64,000 bases of DNA from Owenia fusiformis (lineage: Eukaryota > Annelida > Polychaeta > Sabellida > Oweniidae): assembly GCA_903813345.2 (NCBI GenBank), contig CAIIXF020000012.1, positions 1,217,318 through 1,281,317 on the forward strand. The letters are read 5' to 3'. Each line of letters opens with the position of its first letter. The stretch's first letter is position 1. This document shows positions 34,801-46,800 of this stretch, one piece after another. The notes under the pieces are model-generated. The model was not told where the DNA came from and did not search any database. It saw only the letters and a program-made list of their open reading frames with translations. The position numbers and the translations under genes are program-made.

Positions 34801-37800
34801 CCTTTTTAAATTCATTGAGTATTTATTTAATATCAAAACCCCAATGAACTACTATTTACCTGTGATTGACCCAGTGAGGAATATTATAGTCATCTCCAAC
34901 ATCATTTGTCACACTCGCATATTTGTTGTGAAACTGAAAGTAAACACATTCATCCCATGATTATGCTAAATGTAACAAACCTGGATAGCAAGTTGCTACT
35001 ACAGCCTTCTACTTTGGCAGCTCAGTCGGTAGAGTATCACCAGGCTTTGGATTGATTCCCATTTAATTTAGCTAGCTTTCTAAAATGTCTGTATCTGCAC
35101 AAAAATATATACGAGGGGTGATCCAAAAGTCTTGGACGCCCTGCTCTAATTTTGTTGGTTTTTGATAAAATTACTTTAAACTTTCCAATAATAAAGACCA
35201 ACAACCTAACTACCTTGTGTATTAATTTCATGGAGAAATGATATGTTTTATGTAGTTTTCTCGACAGTTTTTTATATAGGGACCCTGCAACCCGGAACAG
35301 TATTCACACATGACAACTTTCAGCCTTCAATGTTGCCACCATTTGACTTGTTTTGCAAAGTCTTGACCAATGTCTTTCTTTGAATTGTGAATGTTAAACC
35401 ATGTTAGTTTACTTACTTTCTTACTAGGCAACCAATTAATAGTCTTGTTCCAAAGATATTGTTAATGAATACCTTCTTTTATTAACCCTCTTACTAATCT
35501 GTGGAGGGTTATGGATTTTACCTTCCACTAACATTCCTATACTTTTGATGTCTTTAGCATTTGCCATTGCACTCTTATGCGAAATCACATATATTTGCAT
35601 GTTAACATGGTTGCTACTCAGTATTATTAAAAAACTAGTAAAGTTGCATCGCAATGTCACACTGATATTTGTGAAAATTTTTGTATTTTTAATGACCCTA
35701 ACTTGAATTCCTGGTATGTCATTAATTTTTCACAATCCAGGCCATATTGGTAGGTTGTTACTTTTGCTATGTGGGGACATAGAAACAAACCCAGGCCCAG
35801 TTGATGATTTGAAAATATTATTCACAAATATAAATAGTGTGAAGGCAGATTCTCTGACAAGGTTAGCATTTTTAAAAGAATTTGCATTAAATGGTGACTT
35901 TCATCTGATAGCACTTTGTGAATCAGGCAATGTCACTGATGAAGATTTGAACTCAAAAGATTTTTTCATAAGAGGATATGGTAAACCTAAGTATGCTTCA
36001 AATGAGGGAAGAGGTCTCTTGTTATGGTCACATGATAGTATTGAGGCTAAAGTATGTGATACATTTATGTCCCACGATTTAGCAAATTGTTGGGTAGAGG
36101 TTAAGGCTCAACATAACGTTTTTATGTATGGTTTTTTCTACCGCTCACCATCAATGTCAGCAGATGCAACTAGACTTTACTTAGATTCTTTAAAGTTAAA
36201 TATTTCTCAAGTGCTTTTGCTACCAACAGATGGTGTAATATTAAATGGAGACTTTAATGCCAGAAATAAAATTTGGTATGACAACGATATTGATAATTTA
36301 GCTGGCTTGGAATTAAATAATATTCTATTTGACCTAGGACTACAACAGTTGGTAAATGAACCTACACGGATTACAAATGTTTCTAAATCATGCATTGACC
36401 TTTTAATAACTGACTCTGATCATCTTCTATCTGTTACTGTTGACCCGCCAATTGGAAACTCAGATCACTGTACAATTGTCAGCAAAGTTAGGGTAAAAAT
36501 TCCAAGAGAACCCTCAATTAAGAAAACCTTATGGCATTTCAAAACAGAAGACTCTGACTTACTGAATCAAAAAATTTCAGAAACTAACTGGGATTTTATT
36601 TTGACCAACAATGTTAATAATGCCACAGAGCTCTTTGTTAGAACTTTTCTAGATATAATTAAAACAAATGTATCTCATAAGACTATTTCAACCAGGTATG
36701 ATGATCAACCTTGGTTTTCCAATAACATCAAAAAGGAGATTTACAAAAGAAACAAACTTCACCATAAATATAAATCCACTAACATTTTGACCTATCAAAC
36801 GCAATTTAAAATTCAAAGTAAGATAGTGAACAAATTGATTTCGGAAGCAAAATCTGAATATGAATTTAAAATTCGGGAAAAAATTGAGAACACCTCCAAA
36901 AATTCTGTTGACTACTGGTCTTTGATTCGCGACTTACTTGGAAAAAATCAAGTTACATCAATTCCGGTTTTATTTGATCCTAATTCCAACTTATCAGCAG
37001 TCACCAGCTCTGATAAAGCAAATGTTTTAATGAAATACTTTGTAAGCAAGAACATTGTCACTATTCCAGAGAATTACACTCCAATATTTAGACCCAGAAC
37101 TCATCATATTCTTCAGGAAATCAAAACTACTCCTGACGATGTATTTAACATTTTAAAAGATCTTGACATTTCTAAAGCACTTGGGCCTGACAATACTCGT
37201 ATATCTAACAAAATGTTAAAAGTCTGTGCTAAATCTCTAGCAATACCAACTGCTGAGCTTTTTAATAAAATTTTCAAAGAAAATATTTTTCCTGATATAT
37301 GGAAAGAAGGATTCATAACCCCCCTTCATAAAAAAGTGAGAAAGGTTTGATTACAAATTATAGACCTGTAACCCTCTTAAGCAGCCTCTCAAAAGCAATT
37401 GAAACAATTATACATAAACACTTTTTATCATTTCTTTTAGAAAATAACTTGATTTATAAACTTCAGAGTGGCTTTTTACCGAAACACAGCACAGTTAACC
37501 AATTAATCAACATTGTTCATGACATTCATGCTCAAATTGACAATAGTCAAAATGTCCGCTCTGTTTTCCTTGACCTGACGTCAGCTTTTGACCTAGTTCC
37601 GCACAAACTTTTGTTACTTAAACTTAAAGGTTACGGTTGTCAGGAAAACTTTATTAAACTGATGACTTCATATTTATCCAACAGAAGAGTAAAAGTTAAA
37701 GTGAATAATGAGTTTTAGTTTTAGTCTTAGTGAGTAGTTGTGACTAATGTAATCATGTAATGATACAATATGTCAATAAAAGTTATATATAAAGCACAAA

Positions 37801-40800
37801 AAAGCGCAGATTTGATTTTCACGGGAACTAGAAACTTACTTATTGAACCTCCCTCTTTACATCTAGGAGATGAACTGATACCAAGATGCAACAGTCATAA
37901 GCACTTGGGGCTAATTCTGGACCAAAATTTGAACTTTAATGACCATATTGATCAACTTATCACTCGAGTAATTTCTCTACTGAGACCTTTAAAGAAACTT
38001 AGCAAACTTCTTAAGAGTAAACACTTGGAAACAATTTACAATGCTTTCATTATGCCACATTTTGATTACTGTGATATAATTTACGGTAAAGCTTCAAATT
38101 TTAAACTTCAGTGTTTAGATAGATTGCACTACAGGGCAGCATGTTTGGTTTCTGGTGTTATACATGGGTCAAACACTGCTTCTGTTCTAAGTTCCTTAAA
38201 CTGGAAATCCCTATCAACTAGAAGAGATGAGCATTATAAAATGTTTATGTTTAAATGTAGGTACAATTCTTATCCACCTTTCATTTGTGAATTACTTCAA
38301 ACCTATGAAAATACCCAGGCTAGGCAACTGAGAGATACAAGACATTACTTAATTCCTACAAAAGCTAGCAACTCATTCCGGAGGTCAACTATTTTGAACG
38401 GAATAAGAATATGGGACAATTTACACCTTGACACGAGAAGAGGTCAACCGATATCACGCTTCAAAAGATTAGTAAGAGATTACAGGAGCCCTGTCTCCAT
38501 GCTACCCACTACCAAAATGGTAAACGAAATGCCTAGATATGTTGAATCTGCTTTTAACAAACTCAGAGTGGGTCTCCTTTTAAAATCACAGATATATGCT
38601 CATAATTTCACCAGTGTTAGTGATCCCTTTTGTAAATGTGGATTACCACAAACACCTTCTCATTTTATCTTAAAATGTCCTCTGCTTGTAAACGAACGTG
38701 AAACTTTATTTGCAGGACTGCGAACTTCAGATCAACATCTTTTGGTTCAGAATTTGAACACAGTTGACAAAATTCAGTTTCTTTTGTATGGTGATGAAGA
38801 TTTAGATAAATCATTAAATGAAAAAGTAATAGAACTTATGAGTCATTTTGTTAATCAAAGTCTGAGCCAAATTGATCGGTTTGGCTAATTTTTGCATGCA
38901 TGTGTTAACACATCCCTGGCCCATGGGATTATAGTTTCTTATATGTGTGAAAACATTACTTTGATAAATTTTTAATTTTAATGTATTCCTATTCATATTG
39001 TCTAAAATTGCCGCTAATGTTTTTTTTATAAAACTTTGGCAATCAATTGCATGTCTTATATTGTTTACTAAAGGAATAAATTTATGTATAAAAAACCCCC
39101 CAATTAATTGTGTTTTAATTATAATGTCACATATGACAATGATCATATATGTCAAATTCTAAGAAAATGACATCAGACAAGCAACCCTCATTCTGGTATC
39201 ATTTTTACTCCAAAATGGCTGCTGAAATGCAGAACATGAAAGAAGTCAAAGCGGAACAAAGAATACTACAAGATATTTTCACTATTATTGACCTTTAGCA
39301 GCTACCATATGCACAATACAGTCTAGATATGGCTCCGTGTGATTTTCTTCCTTTTCTCGAAGTTGAAAGGAGGATTGAAAAAAAAAGTTTTTTACTCATT
39401 GGATGAGGTTAAGAGTGGCACTCCAGCAGCATTTGTATCACATAAGGAATGGCGGTTTCATAAATGTCTTTCATCCATAGGTAAAGCGGTATGAAAGATG
39501 GGTTCAAATTCGTGGAAAATATGTTGAAAAGTAGGTCTTAATATGTGAAGATGATGATGGCAGATGACACTCAGATTGAAAATCAGAAATTCTCTCATAT
39601 AATGACTGGTGTTAGGTTGTGCACCCGCACCTAAAGTATTTGCCATATTATAACAGTTGTGACGTGATTTGCTATATTTAAATACCATTCCGGGTGGCAG
39701 GGACCCAGTGTTAAAAAATCTTTACCAAAAAGCTAAAATATATTATATTCTGTTGAAACTTATACACAAAGTTGTTGATCTTTATTTTCTGAAAGTTTCG
39801 TGTAATCATATTAGAAAATAGCAAAGTTAGAGCGTCCAAGACTTTTGGATCACCCCTCGTATATGGATTGTATTTTCATTGAATGACTAAAATATATATA
39901 TGGATTGTATTTTCATTGAATGACTTCAATCTATGTTTATTTTTTTAAGTTGGAGTGTAAGTTTTTCATAAAATGTTTTCAACAAATAATTCCAAATCTG
40001 AATCTCTCATACATCCTCTACATACATACCTTAAATAACGGCACCACGTGTAAAGGCTGTTCCCCCATACATACTAGATCAGATCCTGCCCCACAGTCTA
40101 TGGACCGTTGCTTGGTAATATTGTTGAGTTCTCTATCTACTTCGAATACTCCAGCGCCAGGTGTTATTACGACTGAAGCCTTACATGTACGGTCAAAGAT
40201 ACGGTCAATGTAGTACCTTTCAAACACTGAAATAGAATATACAATATACAGGGTGATCCAGAAGTAACGTCAAAGATGTTGTAATTTCAAAAGTATTCAT
40301 CAGATCTTCATGAAATTTGGTATACATGTACCCACAACATTTCTGAGTTACCATCTCAAAGATTGGAATTCAATCATTTCATTGGTTGAAATTATGGTTG
40401 CTATAGTAACCCGATATCACGTAACCCGGGGCAAATTACTTAACGTGTAATGCGTAATCTCAAAATATCAACAAGATCTGAAATTGTTATATCCTCAACA
40501 TTTTATTTCACAACAATATAAATCATACTATTGCACAGTTACTAATAATAGTTCATTCTACATAATTGCCACCATTTGCAACACATTTCTCATGTCTGGA
40601 TACCCAGAATTAAATCCATTAGAACTCATTCCTTGTAGGGCTAGTACTACGGCATTTTTCAATTCCTCACAGGATTGAAAATTATTTCCACTAAGGTTTC
40701 TTTTTAGTTCCCCATACAAATAAAAGTCACTGGGGGCAAGATCAGGTGAATAAGGGGCATGTTCAAGTTGTTGAAATCCAAGTGTTTGGACTGTGTTGCT

Positions 40801-43800
40801 GGTCAGGATTGCAGTGTGCGTAGGGGCATTGTCCCAATGCAAGATAAACTGCTGCAGATGTCCGGGACGCTTTTTCCTCAGGGAACGTTGAAGATCACGC
40901 TTCAGAACCTGAAAAACAAATGTTTAATGGTTGTTAAACCAGTTGTTTCATTGATTGGATTTGGATTTGAATCATGGCCATGGAGTTATAATTATATTGA
41001 CAGTGAACAACATTTAAATACTTTAATTTAAAAATAAAATTCACAGTATGATGTATTATTAGAACAAATGATATCTTACCTTTGCAATGTAAACGGCATT
41101 AATTCTCTGGCCAATGGGAACAAAATGGGTTAACACCATTCCTCTAATGTCAAAGAATGTCACAACCATTTGTTTCTTTTGTGGAATTCCTGGTACTATT
41201 TTAGGCTTGGTTGGTGTTGGGGAGTTGTCATGTTTCCACGATGAACTTTGTTGCGTGGTCTCTGGGATGTAGAATGATAGCAATGATTCGTCACTCGTAA
41301 TGATCTTGTTAAGAAAGTCATCTCCATCTCTCCGATATTTTGCAAGAAAGTCCCTTGAAGCCTTAACACGCCGGTCTTTCTGCTCCTGTGTCAAGTCATG
41401 CGGCACCCATTTAGCAGACACCTTCTTTAACAGACAGTTCTTTGTCAGTATCCGTTGCACAGTCCCATAGCTCAGATCGTGTTTTTCAGCCAATTCTCTG
41501 ATAGAAATTTGCCTATTGTCCATAACATCAGCTTCAATTGCTTTGATGGTTTGATCATCGAATGACGACACTGGCCTGCCTCCTCGCTGCTTGTCTACCA
41601 CTTCATCATATCCACTGGAATACTTGTTAAACCACCTGTAAATGTTTCTCTCAGCAATGGCAGCTTTACCATATGCCTTCTTTATCTGTCTTATAGTCTC
41701 TTTTACACCTTTCCCCAACTTTACACAGAACTTAATGTTTGTTCTTTGCTCTATTTTACTCTGACTTGGCGCCATCTTGAATTGGGTGGGTTAGTGTCCT
41801 TGGTCATGTTAGTATTTGTCATGGATGATGGAAGCAATTCAAAGAAATTGAAAGCTTTTTATGAATGCCTATTGTGACATCACAACTATTACATATTTGT
41901 TACCATGGCAACAAATATAAAAATCATAGAAAACAAACAATGAACATTTTCAAATGTTACTGACTTTTTAAATTAGAGAAATTCACAAAAACGTTATGGT
42001 TTCTCTTCAATTTGCCCCGGGTTACGCGATATCGGGTTACTATAGCAACCATAATTTCAACCAATGAAATGATTGAATTCCAATCTTTGAGATGGTAACT
42101 CAGAAATGTTGTGGGTACATGTATACCAAATTTCATGAAGATCTGATGAATACTTTTGAAATTACAATGTCTTTGACGTTACTTCTGGATCACCCTGTAT
42201 AACAAGGTATATAATGATACATGTAGTGTACTTGTAGTACATTGCAATACACTGAGTACAGTACAGTACAGTACAGTACAACATAAAACAATACAGTGCA
42301 AGGGGTGAAATGTCCAGGGGGTGAAATGTCTAAGGGATGAAATGTCTAGGGGTGGAATGTCCAAAGGGTGAAATGTCCAGGGGGTGAAATGTCTAAGGGG
42401 TGAACCATCCAGGGGGAGAAACCTCCAAGGGGTGAACAGTCTAGGGGTGAAACGTCCAGGGGGTGAAACATCTAGAAAGCCAATATTGTGCAGTACAGTA
42501 CAGTACAGTACAACTCAATACATTAAAGTACAGTAAATGAGGAACAATGCAATACAGCATTGTAACACAAAAAGTAGGTTGACACAGCATAACATCAAGT
42601 ACAAGACTTTCTTACAGTACTTCAGAAAACCCTGATGGAGAAACATCCGATGTCACCATATTGAATTATTTATCAAACTGTCAAGTACTGGAGTTTCATT
42701 TTCAATTCTGCAATACAATAGCAAGCAATGCTTCAAAGCAAGCAGAATCACAAGTGTAGTGAATTACAGTACATACATGTACAGCTCTATTGTTTAAGTG
42801 AAAAACTAATAAAACATACAGTTTAAAGACATGTTGATAAATAAGTGACTGAACTTTGCTTGGTAAATTTTTTGTTCATTTTATTTTAGAGGAAAAATAA
42901 TGGTTTTGCATTCAATTAACAAATGATCCTATTTTTGGACCACCCTGTATATAGTTAAAGTGAAAAAACCTAATAACATACAGTTTAAAGACATGTTGAG
43001 GACCTCCAGAAAGTTGCCCTCTGCAGCAGTTGAATTCCTCGCCTGTGGGATCTTTTGATTGGGGTACTCTGCCTTGTGATAGTTTAGCACACGATCTGGA
43101 TATTCAATGAATAACTCCTTCAGCTTTATTATAGTTGATGTCCAGTCTTCAAACCTTTCATTCTGTATTACAACCCTGGAGAGGAAATGATTAAATATTC
43201 TAATTTGATTGGTCAATAGATGGCGGAGTGGTGATAGATAATTGCACGATCAATATACTTATGTTTTCTGCTTATAACTCCAGTATCGATTACAGTAGAT
43301 GCCTCATCTTCAAATATTTCAATCTGTATGACCATTTTATTAACCATTTTGAAATTTAAATTCTGTCTTGAATTTACGAACAAATTAGATCATCTATGAA
43401 CAAATTAGATAATTTATTAACAAATTAAATTCAAAATTTTACCACATGATTTATGTTTCTAACTTGATAATTGTTTATATAATGGCCTCTTATAACTCAA
43501 GGATAATACGAAAAAATATAACATTCAAATACTGTAATGTCAAGATATGGTGTTTAAATAAACAAATGCGTACCTGCAAAAGTCCTCATAGTATCTACCC
43601 TGATAGTCAACTTGGATACACTCTCTCATGCCTTCGGGGAACTCATCTGTAATCAATAAGAAATGGACGCTTTTCCACATGGATGCTTTTTATTGACAAA
43701 TCTCTCTGATTTTTTTACCAGAAATACATCATTCAAGTATCTATCAACTCTGAGGATTTCTCGTAATAAGCATTTTTTATGAAATATTTCTGTAGTAATC

Positions 43801-46800
43801 ATCTTCACAGAATGATCGGGTCAGTTATTAATTTAGAACAGTAAAATCTGCCTTATTATCCAAATGGGACTAGCCAAAAGTGCTCAGATTACCAAGTGTT
43901 CACATTTCAAGGTTTCTTCAGTGGGAGATTACAAAATTGAGACAGAGAATTGATCAGATATAGACTGAGGATTTACTGTAAACATACTAAACATTACATT
44001 ATCATTTAAACTCATACCAAGTGTGAAATGTCACTTAAAATTTCAAAATATTTCAACTCAATTTTTTATTTCACAAACACCCCAAATATGCATGACTGCT
44101 GACAGTTTATTTTTGTATGATATAATAATAGTGGTATCACCATGTATGTGTTATATAAATCACAATTACATCACTTTTACCTAAAGAATGTGCGTCATAG
44201 AATGTCCGCGAGAACATAACAATTGTGACGTCATGACAGCATCCTTTCTCTTGCCACTTGGCGAACATGTCTTTAAGGAAGCCGTTAACAGCTTTCTCGA
44301 AGTAGAGATCTCCATATGGGTCAAAGTCCCACATCTCGAGACTCATTTGTATAAAAAGGTTGTAAACCGCTGTCAGGGATCTGTATGCCAACTGAAACAT
44401 GACATCATATATAAAACATTTGACATCACTTATAAAACATGACATCATATCTTTGAATAATTTCTGTAAAATGGAGTACTTCAATCCTGCATAGACTTAT
44501 TTTTTCACAAGTTACACAAAGATTTAATTCCCAAATTGGAAACAACAATCATATGAAACTGCAAGTAATAGTAAGTATGTAAGTCATTATATTCATGCCA
44601 AAGAGAACAGTGTGATCCAGGAATTAGCATGAAAACATGTGAAATATTGAGAAATTCTGCATGAAAAAACAAAGAGAAAGTGTTTATATTGAGAGGTGTT
44701 CATATTACAGAGGTTTTCAGGTATACAGGTTTAACTATATTGTATTGTGAGGTTTTATAAGGCAGCATAGATCTCTCACAGTTCTAATATTAAACAATGA
44801 AAATTCTCACCCTAGTATCATCTGTAACTACCCCACAGGTGACCTTCTCCCCCTTGGCCCACATCTCACCAACTTTGGCACTGAAATCATGAAATACAGT
44901 TTCAAACCTTTACAACACTGATTTATTTCAAGACGATTATATGGAATCATTCTTTTAAATGGGAAATCAATTTCACTTTGTGTAAATGTGATTCTGTATG
45001 GGCTACAATATATCGCCCTATGGTTCATGATGAAGATTTTAGAGTAAATTATAAATTTTGAAAATACCTCATTTGAGCAAACTCCAGTTTCTTTGTCAGA
45101 TAAACACAGCTGTTCACCTGGAAATTATTTTAAAGAAAATCAATAAACAACAAAATGTAATCAAATTTAAATTTGTTTCATGAACGACTCGAAGACATAA
45201 TCCTAATCCTAACTACCCACCAGTTTGCACCTCAATCTCCACATCTCACTCCTGCCAAAGTATTGATCCTTGAAGTTTAACTCAACCAGGTCCAAAGCGA
45301 CATCCTGAAATAACAGTCAGTTAGGGGTCATCTCAAATGTGCAGTAATTTGAGAAGTAAGCCATATATGGTGAGGAGTGAAATTCACAATTACGCAATTT
45401 AAAGGAGTTTAATAGTTAAGAGCCATAATAGTAAGCAAATTATTAATCAAAATCCATAGTGCAATAGTTAAGACAAGTGTACTATATCTTTGGGTTGATC
45501 TTGTTCACATAGACACTAGGAATGTAAATCTGAATATAAACGATGGACGGCAGACTCATAAGGATTAAAACAATAGTGTACTATACCTTTGGGTTGATCT
45601 TGTTCACATAGACATCTTGGAAAGTTCTCAGTTTAAACTCTTGAGCTATTGCCTGATTAATGCTGACAGTTTCTACAAAATGCACATTAACAATATATGA
45701 AAATCTTATATGTACACAGACAACCCCCTCTAAATAATATGAATGCTTTCTCTAAATTTTATCTAAGTATCAATTCAATAACCTGAAGGTTGTGTTGTAC
45801 GGTAATAATGGTTAAAGGGTTGTAACCTTTACTTGAACTTAAAAATGTGAAAATATAATTTTACTCTATTATATATTCCAGAAAAGAACTTTCAAAATGG
45901 GGGATTCACTGATAAGGGTTAGTCATTGGACTAGCCATGAGTAAAATGGAATATGAGTGGAATTAAATACAAAACTTTTTATATCACCCCATCTCCAACT
46001 TGTTACCTTTGTTGGTCGACTGCTCTTCCTTCTGTGCCTTGACCTGCAGTAACAACCGACTAAAATAGAAGAAAATAATGAAATTATTAAATCATGCTTA
46101 CATTGTATAAGATGAGACATTGAAGATTTTAAAGCATAACTTAATGCTCACTTATATTTTTAGTGGGGGGGGGGTCAATCTTAATTTATGCCTCTAATTT
46201 ATGTTACTAATAATGCTTGAGATAGAATTGATATGTTCCCTTAGTTCACTTACTACATCACCTGGGGACGAGTTAAAAATTCAAAACTTTCAAAACATGA
46301 CACTTTTGTACCCCCTGACCTCTAAATGTGATTGTTCATTTTTGTAGCTCTGTACCTACCTATATCCATCCTCTGGGTGGTATATCTCAACAATATTGTA
46401 CCTACCTGTATCCATCCTCTGGGTGGTATATCTCAACAATATTGTACCTACCTGTATCCATCCTCTGGGTGGTATATCTCAACAATATCGCCAATGCATA
46501 CATCTGGGAATTCCTTCAAGTTCAATACCAGCTCATCCTCTACAATACATTAAACTAATAAAACACATTGCAGACTCATGGATTGAAAATTTTAGTTTGG
46601 ACTTCAGTCTGCAACACTGCTTCAAAGCAACCAGTTGAACCTAAAAATCTAATGGCTATTTTTCATATTTTATCTCATGGATATTGTGCTAAATGCTCAA
46701 TGGTTGATGCAACAAAGGTGATAGGGTTTCATTGAAATGTGTGTTCTAACCTCAATAAGATAAGTAATCTTTAAGTTACTGTTTCAAATTATAGGAACAG

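Larger units (their letters stand above)
35112..39859 (+). mobile_element. Decayed mariner split by a LINE, in DEPDC5 intron 11
   Basis: The ends are CGAGGGGTGATCCAAAAGTC, inverted at both sides (right end 39859), each flanked by TA. The imperfect arms run about 180 bp to the shared CCGGAA block at about 35290 and 39690. The only transposase trace is a C-terminal remnant at 39300-39535. The LINE at 35716-38888 lies inside, so it probably inserted into an older mariner. The element sits wholly within a DEPDC5 intron. Confidence 0.8.
40249..42197 (-). mobile_element. Apparently intact 1.95-kb mariner in DEPDC5 intron 10
   Basis: Terminal inverted repeats of 189 bp (40249-40437 and 42009-42197) are nearly identical and start CAGGGTGATCCAGAAGTAAC; a TA duplication flanks each end. 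The interior encodes a full-length DD34D transposase on the minus strand. The near identity of the arms and the open coding sequence suggest recent activity. It is in the same orientation as DEPDC5 and ends 22 bp before exon 11. Confidence 0.95.

Noticed and set aside
46328-46638. Overlapping plus-strand frames in all three phases
   Set aside because: The 46-bp unit lacks stops in any phase, so the triplication creates open frames automatically.
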